A stretch of 48,047 bases of DNA from Allobosea sp. 117 (GCF_000702305.1 NZ_JNLC01000005.1:1-48047); one strand, 5' to 3'. Counted from the first letter of the stretch, positions 1 to 8,149 are shown. The notes: a model not told the origin generated them from the sequence alone. Translations and numbers: made by a program.

Positions 1-95
1 TTTTTCGTGGTGCGCTATGAGGCGATGATCGGCAGCTTTCTCGGGGAGACCGCCGCGCGGCTTCGGCGGGTTTTTGACTATGCACGGACGACGCC
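1..95. repeat. Terminal redundancy, copy 1 (circular contig overlap)
   Basis: These 95 bases are identical to the last 95 bases of the window (47953-48047). A perfect overlap of this kind is what an assembler leaves when it walks round a closed circle. Fusing the ends gives an uninterrupted AAA+ ATPase reading frame, which a true separate repeat would be unlikely to do. The molecule is therefore inferred to be a circle of 47,952 bp. Confidence 0.93.
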
Positions 96-588
96 CTGCG
101 TGCTGTTTTTCGACGAGTTCGACGCCGTCGGCAAGGAGAGGGGCGACACGCATGAAACCGGCGAAATCAAGCGGGTTGTGACTTCGCTCTTGATGCAAAT
201 CGACGATCTTCCCAGCTATGTCGTGGTCCTGGCTGCGACCAACCACGCGGAGCTTCTGGACCGCGCGGTCTGGCGGCGGTTCCAGCTGCGCTTGACGCTG
301 CCCGCGCCGACGCAAAAGCAGCTCGCATCCTTCCTGTCTGCGAAGGCGCAGCGCCTTGAGCTAAAGCTCGGCGTCAGCACCGAGCAGATCGCCAAGACGT
401 TGGGGCGCGTCAGCTATAGCGAGGCCGAAGAATTCTTCGCGGACGTGCTCCGTCGCCGGGTCCTGTCAGGGGACGGGCAGAGCGTGGTGGAAACAGTGCG
501 TGAACAGATGAAAATCTGGATCGAGCGCGCCGGCAGGGGCACACACCGAAGCAAGGTTGAGAGCGATGCCGGATCGTCCTCTTCTTAA
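1..588 (+). CDS. ietA: AAA+ ATPase, IetA-like (3' part; 5' part lies at 47515-48047)
   Basis: This is the downstream part of a gene that crosses the window junction; joined with 47515-48047 it gives 341 codons. It carries the Walker B motif FFDEFDAVG (Asp184-Glu185 of the joined protein), a sensor-like segment VVLAATNH, and AVWRRFQLRL with candidate arginine-finger residues, so it looks like a complete single-domain AAA+ ATPase. The next gene, a subtilisin-like protease, starts inside its last codons (566-588 overlap), which implies translational coupling. An ATPase followed by a subtilase is the arrangement of IetAS, known as a plasmid-stability module of Agrobacterium Ti plasmids and listed among anti-phage systems. 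In that model the protease is toxic and the ATPase restrains it. The gene name rests on domain order and length, not on a database hit. GTG codons at 7 and 10 are internal, not the start. Confidence 0.8.
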   Translation, partial: FFVVRYEAMIGSFLGETAARLRRVFDYARTTPCVLFFDEFDAVGKERGDTHETGEIKRVVTSLLMQIDDLPSYVVVLAATNHAELLDRAVWRRFQLRLTLPAPTQKQLASFLSAKAQRLELKLGVSTEQIAKTLGRVSYSEAEEFFADVLRRRVLSGDGQSVVETVREQMKIWIERAGRGTHRSKVESDAGSSSS

Positions 589-3142
589 TCTTCCGGCGCC
601 TGAACCTTTTACGATGCGCGGACGCGGCGGCGGCGGGGCGAGCATCAGTCGCCCCTCGCGGGACCGGCAGCGGGAGCGCATTGATCCGCGCTTTGAACGT
701 CTCAGCCGCCTGATCGATGATCCGCAGCGCATCCTGGAGCTAACCGGCGATCCCGCTTCCATCGCGCCGGAGCGGGCGATCGTTTTCGAAGTCGAAGGAG
801 CCCTTGAGGACTTTTACGCGCAGGCGCGCGCTCTCGGCTTCGAGTATCTGGGAGATTACGAGGACGATTTCGATCCCAGCGACGATTTCTTTGACGAAGA
901 TCATCCGGATAAGATTCTCGGCGGGCGCGTCTATCTGGCTATGCCGGACGTTCAGGCGCTCCGGGAGCTGCTGAGCCTGTGGAACCGCTTCAAGACCGGT
1001 CAGCGGATGCCGAACGGACGGGGCGCGTGGCGCGAACTGTTCTCCCGGCTCATCGATGTCCGCGCGTGGGGACCCCAAGACCGGATTCCGCTGGAGACGG
1101 TGCGGGCGTTTGAGGAGGAACTGGAGCGCGACCCGGGCGCGCCGGTTCGCTTTGAAGTGGAACTCTGGTTTCATAGCAATGAAGCCCGGCGGGCCCAGGC
1201 GCTTGACCGGCTTACGGCAGAGCTCGCCGGCGCCGGCGGGTCGCTGATCGATCACGTCGTGGTGCCGGAGATTCATTACGACGCGGCGCTTGTCGATCTC
1301 CCCGCGGCGTCGGTGAGAGACCTTCTGGACAATCCCGATGTCGGCCTCGCCCGCGCCGACGAGGTGATGTTCCTGCGTCCGCAGTCTGTAGCGCGGGCGC
1401 CCGCGAGCGAGAATGATGGCGAAGACGGGCCCGCCGCTATTGACGCGCCCGTCTTCGTGTCGAACGAGCCCGTCGCTGCGCTTCTTGACGGCCTGCCCGT
1501 CGAAAACCACGCGCGGCTTGCCGGACGCCTGCGGGTCGATGATCCGGAAGGGCTTGCCGCGATATATCCGGTGGCGCAGCGCGAGCACGGCACCGAGATG
1601 GCCTCCCTCATCCTGCACGGCGATCTCAATCACGGGGAAGCGCCGCTGCCGCGGCCGCTTTATGTCCGGCCCGTGTTCCAGCCTACCGGCAATGGCGAAC
1701 GCACGCCCTACGACCGGCTTCTCGTCGATGTCATTCATCAGGCCGTGCGCCGCATCAAGGCGGGGGATGGAGACGAGCCGGCAGCGGCGCCGCAGGTCGT
1801 CCTGATCAACCTTTCGCTTGCGGACGAAAAGCGCCCCTTCGCCCGCATCATGAGCCCCCTGGGCCGCCTGCTCGATTATCTGAGCTGGCGGTACGGTGTG
1901 CTGTTTCTCGTCAGCGCCGGGAATATCACCGACCGTTTGCCGATCGACGGATATGCCACGTGGGGAGACTTCGAAGACGCCACGCCCGAGGATCGTGAAA
2001 GGGCAGTGTTCGCGTCCTTGAACGCGCAAAAGAGCCAGCGCACCTTGCTGTCTCCGGCTGAGGCGATGAACGCCCTGACCATCGGGGCGGCGCACGCGGG
2101 ATCGGCGTTCAACGGCACCCTTGCGGCAGGGCGCATCGATCCGTTCACGACGGACGACGTCGCCAACATCATTTCCGCGATGGGGCTGGGCTTCAAGAAA
2201 GTCGTCAAACCCGAGCTGCTTTTCAGCGGCGGCCGGGCGCCCGTGACGATGGTCGCTTCCGGAGAACAGCTAGAGGTCAGGCCGGTCAACGCCGGCGCCC
2301 GGCAGTTCGGATTGAAGGCGGCCAAGCCGTCGCCTGCGGGAGCCACCAACTACGAAGATTTCACCTGGGGCACGAGCGCGGCAACGGCGCTTGCCACCCG
2401 TGCGGCACATCGCATCCACGATGCGCTGATGGACCGCGCGGGCGGCTCGATGCATGCTGACGCCACCATTGATCAGCTCCCTCTGCTGCTGAAGGCATTG
2501 ATGGTCCACGGCGCGCGCTGGAGCAACAAAGGCGCCATGCTGGACGGGTTTTTCGGTCCCCAGGGACAGGGTTCTCATCTGGCGCGCCGGGACGACATCG
2601 CGCGGATTCTCGGCTATGGCGTCCCGGATATCCAGCGAGTTATCGACTGCACGGAAAACAGGGCAACCCTGCTCGGCGCCGGATCAATTAGCGCCGACAG
2701 TGCCGTGCTGTACCGGATACCGCTGCCTGACGGCCTCGACGGCGTCCGGGCCCTGCGCTCGCTCACCACAACGCTGGCCTGGTTTTCGCCGATGAACCCG
2801 CGCCACCAGGGTTATCGCATGGCGGCGCTCGATATCAGTGCCGCAGGGGACGACAGGTATTGGATGGCCGATTCTCGCGATTCCGCACAGCCGACCGATA
2901 AGGCCATCGTTCGGGGAACGGTCTGTCACGAACGCCGGACAGGGGAAGACGCGCGCGTGTTCGTTGACGACGGACATCTGCTGCTGAGGGTTTCTTGCCG
3001 TGCTCCTGCGGGCGTGCTCGCCGGCCCTGTTCCCTATGCCTTGGCCGTCAGCTTTGAAGTTGCTGTAGGGGCCGGAATCCAGGTCTACGAACAAGTGCGG
3101 GCCCGGCTGGCCGTGCCCGTACGGGCGGGCGCCCCTAGCTGA
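566..3142 (+). CDS. ietS: Subtilisin-like serine protease (S8), IetS-like
   Basis: The product is an 858-residue protein with a C-terminal-half subtilase domain. The catalytic triad is visible: Asp308 in LLDGLP, His341 in EHGTEMAS and Ser604 in WGTSAA, with the oxyanion Asn453 in SAGN. The first 290 residues are rich in acidic and aromatic residues and have no signal peptide, so the enzyme should be cytoplasmic. The start at 566 was chosen because it is the first ATG in frame and overlaps the end of the ATPase gene by 23 bases; a TTG at 557 is the alternative. In IetAS-type pairs the protease is the harmful component and the ATPase the partner that controls it. All triad residues are present, so it should be active. 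The substrate cannot be read from sequence. Confidence 0.82.
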   Translation: MPDRPLLNLPAPEPFTMRGRGGGGASISRPSRDRQRERIDPRFERLSRLIDDPQRILELTGDPASIAPERAIVFEVEGALEDFYAQARALGFEYLGDYEDDFDPSDDFFDEDHPDKILGGRVYLAMPDVQALRELLSLWNRFKTGQRMPNGRGAWRELFSRLIDVRAWGPQDRIPLETVRAFEEELERDPGAPVRFEVELWFHSNEARRAQALDRLTAELAGAGGSLIDHVVVPEIHYDAALVDLPAASVRDLLDNPDVGLARADEVMFLRPQSVARAPASENDGEDGPAAIDAPVFVSNEPVAALLDGLPVENHARLAGRLRVDDPEGLAAIYPVAQREHGTEMASLILHGDLNHGEAPLPRPLYVRPVFQPTGNGERTPYDRLLVDVIHQAVRRIKAGDGDEPAAAPQVVLINLSLADEKRPFARIMSPLGRLLDYLSWRYGVLFLVSAGNITDRLPIDGYATWGDFEDATPEDRERAVFASLNAQKSQRTLLSPAEAMNALTIGAAHAGSAFNGTLAAGRIDPFTTDDVANIISAMGLGFKKVVKPELLFSGGRAPVTMVASGEQLEVRPVNAGARQFGLKAAKPSPAGATNYEDFTWGTSAATALATRAAHRIHDALMDRAGGSMHADATIDQLPLLLKALMVHGARWSNKGAMLDGFFGPQGQGSHLARRDDIARILGYGVPDIQRVIDCTENRATLLGAGSISADSAVLYRIPLPDGLDGVRALRSLTTTLAWFSPMNPRHQGYRMAALDISAAGDDRYWMADSRDSAQPTDKAIVRGTVCHERRTGEDARVFVDDGHLLLRVSCRAPAGVLAGPVPYALAVSFEVAVGAGIQVYEQVRARLAVPVRAGAPS

Positions 3143-3255
3143 CGGGGCTATGAGATAGCAGGAGCCGAGGCGAAGAGCGGGTATCGACAACGCAGTCCCC
3201 AGGGGCGCGACCGTCGCGATATTCCACAGAGGAACCCAGATGAGAGAGTGGGCGC

Positions 3256-3738
3256 ATGGCGGACGAGACCAAGCTGCTGGAATTGATTGCCGTCTGCGAC
3301 GACCCCCGAAAGCTGCGCGTATGGATCGAAAACGCGCGCAAGGAACGGCGCGCCGATATCGAAGCCGCCGCCTTTCGCCGGCTGGTGGCGAACCTTCCGA
3401 AGGAAAAGCCCGGGACGGTAGAGCACGATTTTTGGAGGACCATCCACGCCTTCGAGCATGTCCTGAGCGAGGAACGCGGCAAGACCACGCGGCTTGCGAG
3501 GACGCGGCAGAAAGTGGCGCGCGTCGGCGAAATCGCGACGCTGACGGACTGGGCGACCAGCACCAAGAGCACGGACGGCTTCGACATGCTGCTGGAACGC
3601 AAGATGCCGGAGCTCACAGGAGAGGCCATCGTGCTGCGGCACGCAGAGCGGTTCGACACTGCGGTCGTGGAGGCCGCGCGCCGGCGCCTTGAAGGGGCGG
3701 GCATCGATGTAGCGTCCCTGCCTGCCAGCGTTTTCTAA
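3256..3738 (+). CDS. Conserved-looking hypothetical protein downstream of ietAS
   Basis: The product is 160 residues, soluble, charged and mostly helical in composition, with no signal peptide or membrane segment. I do not recognise a named domain. The middle (about residues 54-92) is a regular amphipathic segment, and the sequence reads like a real protein with the codon bias of its neighbours. It follows ietS by 113 bases on the same strand, with no obvious terminator between them, and GAGAGAG lies about 7 bases upstream of the ATG. It may be a third member of the ietAS operon or a separate plasmid gene. No function is assigned. Confidence 0.65.
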   Translation: MADETKLLELIAVCDDPRKLRVWIENARKERRADIEAAAFRRLVANLPKEKPGTVEHDFWRTIHAFEHVLSEERGKTTRLARTRQKVARVGEIATLTDWATSTKSTDGFDMLLERKMPELTGEAIVLRHAERFDTAVVEAARRRLEGAGIDVASLPASVF

Positions 3739-3980
3739 CCAGGGCGCATCCCTTACGGGCCGGGCTCTACGATGCTGCGGCGCAGCTGTGCGGAGCCGTC
3801 CCATCTCCGGCCCATGCGGGTGACGATCCCTTGCGCGAAGAAGAAGCTCTGGAACCCATCACCAAAGCAGGAGCTTTCGTCCAGATCGCCGTCGCCCTCA
3901 TCGGGTGAGGCGACGGACGGCTCCAGACGAAGCAGGCTTTGCCGGGACATGGCAAACTGCGCAAACGTTGAGCCCGAGGC
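3739..3980. other. Gap between ietAS cassette and a decayed gene
   Basis: A 65-codon open frame on the minus strand (3753-3950) and a 74-codon frame on the plus strand (3772-3996) overlap here. Neither has a convincing ribosome binding site or a recognisable domain. The minus-strand frame is collinear with the decayed genes upstream and could be the tail of the same remnant. Confidence 0.3.
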
Positions 3981-4363
3981 TCATTTTGTACGCTGAAGGA
4001 CGCGGTAGATATCCTCATACGTGAAGGCCGTGCTGCGGCCGATCAGGAAGGATGGGGCGAACCTCTCGATAAGGCCTTGGCCTGGGTCGAGAATCGCCCT
4101 GATATCTCTCCGTATCTGCTTTAGCTGCGCACTTGTCCGGTCAGCGATTCGATCCCGTTCCAGAATGGCTGTGACCATTCATCCTGACGGCGTTCGCGCG
4201 CCTTGCCCCGGCAATGCGTGCGGATGTAACGCACCGGCGCTTGCAGGAATATGTAGAGCGCCGTCGTGCACCCACCCACAAAGACGAGCCGGGCACGGAG
4301 CTCATCGCCGAGAGCGACGGCCACGGCTTTCAACATCTCCTTGAGTTGGCCTTGAACCGTCAT
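3981..4363 (-). pseudogene. Decayed nucleotidyltransferase-like partner gene
   Basis: The first frame (4363-4121) starts at an ATG that overlaps the stop of the winged-helix gene (ATGA), so the two were clearly cotranscribed. Its N terminus has the helical run and the FVGGCTTAL motif typical of the start of AbiEii/MNT-like nucleotidyltransferases. After that motif the expected Asp-x-Asp metal-binding segment is missing, and the frame ends after only 80 residues. A second frame (4178-3981, 65 residues) continues on the same strand in another phase. I read this as a gene broken by deletion and frameshift. The family call rests on a short motif and on the neighbour, so it is tentative; two unrelated small genes are an alternative. 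Confidence 0.4.
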
Positions 4364-4929
4364 CCCAGCCTCTGTGCGAGCAGATCGGCGGCCAGCTTGG
4401 CTTCGCGCTGATTGCCCAACCTGATGGCGTCGATGAGCGCGAGATAGGCGTAGAGACGTTCGTCCTTCTCAGCTGCTTCCGGCACGCTCTTAAACAATGG
4501 CTCGATCGATTGGCCCATTTCCTTTCCGTGGGCATACGGCCACACGCTTAAGAGGGTGCCGGCGCTATGCAGGGATTCCCTGAGGATCGGTGCGGCGAAT
4601 GCCGTGGGCAAACCACGCTGCATGGCGCCGGGCACCGCAGGAAAGACGAACTTCAAGCCATGAACAATGAACTCGCGCAGGCCGCGCCGGTTTGGCTTTG
4701 GACGGCCGGTCTTTCGGTCTTTGGTCGCGATGCCGGATGCAATGCTGCGGTTGATGGAGGCGCTGACTTCGGTCTTGCTGATCCCGAGCGCCGCCTCGAT
4801 GGCGCGCACGGAATAAGGATCCTCTCCCAGAGTCGATCCATGGCGAGCAACTTGTGAATCGCTATATTGCCCGTCGTCCTCCAAGCTTGCCAGCTTGAGC
4901 AGGACGACCACATCCTGGCTCTTCATCAT
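4360..4929 (-). CDS. Winged-helix DNA-binding protein
   Basis: The product is 189 residues and begins MMKSQDVVVLLKLASLE. Residues about 30-70 form a helix-turn-helix (SVRAIEAALGISKTEVSASINRS), followed by a basic wing-like segment (RKTGRPKPNRR). The C-terminal half is helical and probably mediates protein contacts. The gene runs into the decayed nucleotidyltransferase-like frame with a 4-base ATGA overlap. A 12-bp perfect palindrome lies 19 bases upstream of its start and could be its own operator. The pairing resembles regulator-plus-nucleotidyltransferase loci of the AbiE type, in which the DNA-binding partner acts as antitoxin and autorepressor. With the partner broken it may now be an orphan regulator. 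Confidence 0.7.
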   Translation of the reverse strand: MMKSQDVVVLLKLASLEDDGQYSDSQVARHGSTLGEDPYSVRAIEAALGISKTEVSASINRSIASGIATKDRKTGRPKPNRRGLREFIVHGLKFVFPAVPGAMQRGLPTAFAAPILRESLHSAGTLLSVWPYAHGKEMGQSIEPLFKSVPEAAEKDERLYAYLALIDAIRLGNQREAKLAADLLAQRLG

Positions 4930-4947
4930 CAGTCGGCACCCGTCCCT

Positions 4948-4959
4948 TGTCCTAGGACA
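4948..4959. promoter_or_regulatory. 12-bp palindrome upstream of winged-helix gene
   Basis: TGTCCTAGGACA is a perfect dyad, followed at once by the partial copy AGGACAG. It lies in the short gap between the ScpB gene and the winged-helix gene, 19 bases before the start of the latter, where an autoregulatory operator would be expected. Confidence 0.45.
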
Positions 4960-5010
4960 GAGGACAGAGGATCACGGTCAGCGTTCCGGTGTCAACGGGA
5001 TTGGCGGTTC

Positions 5011-5706
5011 TCAGCTCTCCTCGTCAGCCTCAACTTCTTCCCCAAGCTCCTCGTCGTCCGGCTCACCTGCCATTAGCCCGAGCGGGATATCCCCCGCCAG
5101 CAGCATCTCCTTGCTGAGCAGGCCGGCATCCTCGAGCGCTTCCATATCGGGAAGATCGCGCAACGTGTCGAAGCCGAAATGCGACAGGAATTCCCTGGTC
5201 GTCACATAGGTGTAGGGTGCGCCGGGATGCGGCGAGCGCGGACCGGCGGCGATGAAGCCGAGCCGGCGCAGATGACCGATGGTGTCGCGACTGATCTCCC
5301 GGCCGAAGAATTTTCCCAGCTCGCCGCGGGTGATCGGCTGGAAGTAGCCGATGCACAGCAGCACCAGCGCCTCGGACTGCGACAGCGGCTTGGCCTCGCT
5401 GGTGCCGAGGCCGGTGGCCACCTTGATCGCCTCAGCAAAGCTCTTGCGGGTGCGGTGCTGCCAGCCGCCGGCGACGGCCACCAGTTCATAGGGCCGGCCG
5501 CGCAGCTCGGCGCGAATGTCGTCGATGAGATGATCGAGGCTGCAGTCGCGGCCGACCACTTTTGCCAGCACCTCGCGGGTCACTGGCTCGGGCGAGGCGA
5601 AGATCACCGCCTCGACTCGCCCCATCCATTCGCGCCAACGCAGCTCCGGCGGCAGCTGCTTGAGCTCGGCGTCGAAGCTCACCGGGGTTGTCGCACGCCG
5701 CGCCAT
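5011..5706 (-). CDS. ScpB-like segregation and condensation protein
   Basis: The product is 231 residues. Residues about 10-185 match the tandem winged-helix layout of ScpB: WREWMGRVEAVIFASPEPVTREVLAKVVG, then SQSEALVLLCIGYFQPITRGELGKFFG, then a second winged helix ending TYVTTREFLSHFG. The last 30 residues are a strongly acidic tail. ScpB works with ScpA as the kleisin part of SMC complexes that compact and segregate DNA. No ScpA or SMC gene is on this plasmid. The start at 5706 lies 1 base past the stop of the DUF1403 gene, so the two are cotranscribed and translationally coupled. A role in plasmid segregation or copy stability is inferred. Confidence 0.85.
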   Translation of the reverse strand: MARRATTPVSFDAELKQLPPELRWREWMGRVEAVIFASPEPVTREVLAKVVGRDCSLDHLIDDIRAELRGRPYELVAVAGGWQHRTRKSFAEAIKVATGLGTSEAKPLSQSEALVLLCIGYFQPITRGELGKFFGREISRDTIGHLRRLGFIAAGPRSPHPGAPYTYVTTREFLSHFGFDTLRDLPDMEALEDAGLLSKEMLLAGDIPLGLMAGEPDDEELGEEVEADEES

Positions 5707-5707
5707 C

Positions 5708-6661
5708 TCAAAGACCGTAGAGCTTGAAGCTGGAGCGGCCGGTGAGCTCGCGCACCGCGCCCAGCGCCTCGAGGCGTTCGAACAGCCGCCGCGCGCCCCA
5801 GCGCGAGAGCTTTGCCGTCGCCAGCGTGCCTGGCACCGCATCGTCGTCGAGCAGCCGGGCGATCGCCTCCCCTGCCCCCTTGGCGCGCAGTTTTGGGGCG
5901 ACCGCCTGCAGTCGGCCGGCGCGCGGCACGATCTCGGCGGCACAACGCAGGGCTCGCGCCGCGCCCTGCGCCACGGCGAGGCAGACGGCGGCGTCGAAAC
6001 CGGCGTCATTCGAACGAAGGCGCCCTCCCCGGCCGGCACCGCGGAAGGCGGCGCCGTGCGCCTCGGCCATCAATAGCGGCACCGGCAGCGGCCAGCGCAA
6101 CCGCAGCGCCACCACCTGGTCGGCCAGCCACCAGCCGAGCAGGCCGGCATTCGGCGCCGTGGTGTCGACGGCTCGGAGGATCGCCGCGGCGACGAGCGGC
6201 GCGGGACGACCGCCGCTGAGCTGGCGGTCGATCTCTTCCGGAAGAGAGGCCAACCCTTCACCCCGGCTGATGCCCAGCAGCGCACCGGTCGATTGAAGGA
6301 CTGTTGCATCGACGCCCGGGGAGCGCTCGGCGAGGCGCCGCCAGGCGGCCAGCAGCCGGCCGGCGGGACCCGGATCGCCATCGGCGGGGCGCAGCATCCA
6401 GGCATCGCGCAGCGCCGCCTCGTCCTCGGCACGACCCGACTGGCGCACCGCCGCGGCGGCGCAGCTCAGCGCCAGCCGCGCGCGCCAGGCGCCGGCCCAG
6501 GGCGGGTTCGATCGCACCAGATTATCGAGGGACGTCAACGCTCCGCCGGCGAGAAACGCCGCCTCGACCGGGTCGGTCACCGGGCCGCGCGGGACCGCCC
6601 AGCCGGGGACAGTTGGCACGGCGAGCGGCGTCGGAGAGAGCGGAATCGGCGCAAGATCCAT
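5708..6661 (-). CDS. DUF1403-family protein
   Basis: The product is 317 residues, very rich in alanine, arginine and leucine, and predicted all-helical and soluble. It matches my memory of the DUF1403 family, uncharacterised proteins found on rhizobial plasmids next to an ScpB homologue. Landmarks are the N-terminal PGWAVPRGPV, a central LLGWWLADQVVALRLRWPLPVPLL and the C-terminal winged-helix-like stretch LSRWGARRLFERLEALGAVRELTGRSSFKLYGL. It is first in a two-gene operon with the ScpB gene, separated by one base. Its biochemical role is unknown; the linkage suggests it helps the ScpB homologue, possibly as a DNA-binding or ScpA-like partner. Confidence 0.7.
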   Translation of the reverse strand: MDLAPIPLSPTPLAVPTVPGWAVPRGPVTDPVEAAFLAGGALTSLDNLVRSNPPWAGAWRARLALSCAAAAVRQSGRAEDEAALRDAWMLRPADGDPGPAGRLLAAWRRLAERSPGVDATVLQSTGALLGISRGEGLASLPEEIDRQLSGGRPAPLVAAAILRAVDTTAPNAGLLGWWLADQVVALRLRWPLPVPLLMAEAHGAAFRGAGRGGRLRSNDAGFDAAVCLAVAQGAARALRCAAEIVPRAGRLQAVAPKLRAKGAGEAIARLLDDDAVPGTLATAKLSRWGARRLFERLEALGAVRELTGRSSFKLYGL

Positions 6662-6739
6662 GACGGAAGCCTAGCCGCGTTGTGCGCTTTCGTCTAGGTT
6701 ATCGAGCATCAACCGCACAACCTGTCGTCGAATAATAAG

Positions 6740-6764
6740 GTCCGATAATCTTGCATTATCGGAC
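6740..6764. repeat. Perfect 10-bp inverted repeat with 5-base loop
   Basis: The arms GTCCGATAAT and ATTATCGGAC flank CTTGC. The site lies in the AT-rich 230-bp gap between the divergent DUF1403 gene and the toxin-antitoxin pair. There is no T-run on either side, so it is not a typical terminator. Size and symmetry fit an operator or a Xer/integrase-type crossover site. A shorter relative, GTCCGA-TT-TCGGAC, occurs upstream of traI at 14105-14118. Confidence 0.5.
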
Positions 6765-6864
6765 GTCTTACACCTTTATAGAGAGAGTCCGGCGAATCCG
6801 GGCAAAATCGCCCCTGGATCGCTGGAATTTGCGTCGTTGACCCGTCAGAATTCGCGCCTATATA

Positions 6865-6879
6865 GCTAGACAGTCTAGC
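6865..6879. promoter_or_regulatory. Operator candidate for the Phd/VapC operon
   Basis: GCTAGAC-A-GTCTAGC is a perfect 15-bp dyad. It sits directly before the ribosome binding site AGGAG (6881-6885) and 15 bases before the antitoxin ATG, overlapping the TATA-rich -10 region. Phd- and VapB-type antitoxins usually repress their own promoter through such a site. Confidence 0.65.
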
Positions 6880-6894
6880 CAGGAGCGCGCAAAC

Positions 6895-7149
6895 ATGGAA
6901 TGGCCGCTGCAGGACGCCAAGAACCAGTTCTCCCGGGTCGTCCAGAAGGCGCGCAGCGAGGGCCCGCAGATCGTCACCCTGCGCGGCGAGCGCGCCGCCG
7001 TCGTGCTCTCGGCCGCCGACTACGACGCGCTGCGCGCCGGCCGGCCGAGCCTCGTCGATGACCTGCTCGCCGGCCCGGCCTGGGACGACGAGCTCGCCGA
7101 GGCCGTCAGCACTCGGGCGAAGGCGCCGAGCCGCGACGTCGCGCTCTGA
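6895..7149 (+). CDS. Phd/YefM-type antitoxin
   Basis: The product is 84 residues. The N terminus MEWPLQDAKNQFSRVVQKA followed by GPQIVTLRGERAAVVLSAADYDAL is the characteristic Phd/YefM fold that dimerises and binds DNA. The C-terminal tail (about residues 50-84) is the segment expected to wrap the toxin. The ribosome binding site AGGAG is 9 bases upstream, and a 15-bp palindrome overlaps the promoter. Its last base is the first base of the toxin gene, so the pair is translationally coupled. Confidence 0.9.
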   Translation: MEWPLQDAKNQFSRVVQKARSEGPQIVTLRGERAAVVLSAADYDALRAGRPSLVDDLLAGPAWDDELAEAVSTRAKAPSRDVAL

Positions 7150-7556
7150 TGTACCTCGTCGACACCAACATCATCTCCGAGGCCCGCCGCGGCGCGCCGC
7201 AGGCGCTCGCCTGGCTCCGCGCGGTCGATCCCGGCAGCGTGCATCTCAGCACCCTGACGCTCGGCGAGATCATGCGCGGCATTGCGCTGAAGCAGAAATC
7301 CGATCCGAGGGCCGCCGGGCATCTCGCCGAGTGGCTGCGCAAGATCCGCCACGACCACGCCGAGCGCATCCTGCCGGTCACCGATCCGATCTCGGTCGAG
7401 TGGGGCCGCATCGCCGCGATCCGGCCGCGCGGCGATATCGACGGGCTGATCGCCGCCACGGCGATCGTCCACGACCTGATCCTCGTCACCCGCAATGTAG
7501 TGGATTTCGAGGACACCGGGGCTTCGGTCGTCAATCCCTGGGAGACCGCGAGCTGA
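7149..7556 (+). CDS. vapC: VapC-type PIN-domain toxin
   Basis: The product is 135 residues forming one PIN domain, a metal-dependent ribonuclease that cleaves RNA when freed from its antitoxin. The acidic active-site residues are in place: Asp5 in LVDTN, Glu40 in LGEI, Asp98 in GDIDGLIAATA, and the TRN...DF element (Asn116, Asp119). The ATG overlaps the final base of the antitoxin gene. A functional pair on a plasmid would act as an addiction module, killing or arresting cells that lose it. Nothing suggests inactivation. Confidence 0.92.
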   Translation: MYLVDTNIISEARRGAPQALAWLRAVDPGSVHLSTLTLGEIMRGIALKQKSDPRAAGHLAEWLRKIRHDHAERILPVTDPISVEWGRIAAIRPRGDIDGLIAATAIVHDLILVTRNVVDFEDTGASVVNPWETAS

Positions 7557-7597
7557 TGCAGGAGGCAGCCGGGCATCGCCACGTCCCGCGAGCGACG

Positions 7598-8149
7598 CTA
7601 CTCCCTCGGGATGAGGCCGCTTTCGATAAAGTGCCCATACATCTGCGGGTACGGCATCGATGCCGCGATCGCCGGGTCCATCTGTTTCAGGACCACGGGT
7701 TCGCCTTGCCGGCCGGGCCAGAGCTGGATCCGATAGTGGTCATCGTCCAGCTCGCTTTCCCCTTCCTCAATTTCCCTCAAGCCGCCGTAGGAGACGCGGA
7801 CCCGATAGGTGCCGGGCTCGAGGTCGAAGCGCTTCGCCTCCTTGAACGCGGAGATCCCGTCGCTTCCAAGACGCAAGCCGTCAGCGCCGACGCGGATCGC
7901 AGCCTCGACAACGTGCTCCCACCTGTCAAAATCCTCCTGTGGCGCGCGCTCGGAGATCTCGACGGCGACGGTGACGTCCCATTCCCGCGCCGTGAAGATC
8001 GTCACGGCGCCGTCGCGAGAACCGAGCATGCGCAGGCTTTCGGCATGGGTGAGCTCGGCCGGCGACGTGCCCGTGTCGGGGGCTTCCCCCACCAGGTAGA
8101 TGAGACCGAACTCGGCGTCGAGCTCAAGATCATAGCGGCGCGGATTCAT
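7598..8149 (-). CDS. Hypothetical acidic protein
   Basis: The product is 183 residues, acidic, with no signal peptide or membrane helix. It looks largely beta-structured in the middle (AVTIFTAREWDVTVAVEI, then a later GTYRVRVSYGG). I do not recognise a family. It faces the toxin-antitoxin pair and is divergent from the recombinase, about 77 bases from the start of that gene. Its composition and length are compatible with an immunity- or accessory-type protein, but nothing specific supports that. Confidence 0.6.
   Translation of the reverse strand: MNPRRYDLELDAEFGLIYLVGEAPDTGTSPAELTHAESLRMLGSRDGAVTIFTAREWDVTVAVEISERAPQEDFDRWEHVVEAAIRVGADGLRLGSDGISAFKEAKRFDLEPGTYRVRVSYGGLREIEEGESELDDDHYRIQLWPGRQGEPVVLKQMDPAIAASMPYPQMYGHFIESGLIPRE

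Noticed and set aside
1..95. Terminal direct repeats of a linear phage or integrated element
   Set aside because: The repeat falls mid-gene in an ATPase and no phage structural or packaging genes are present; assembly overlap of a circle explains it.
7..588. A stand-alone 193-residue ATPase starting at GTG 7
   Set aside because: The frame is open to base 1, and the sequence across the circular join supplies the N terminus and Walker A motif.
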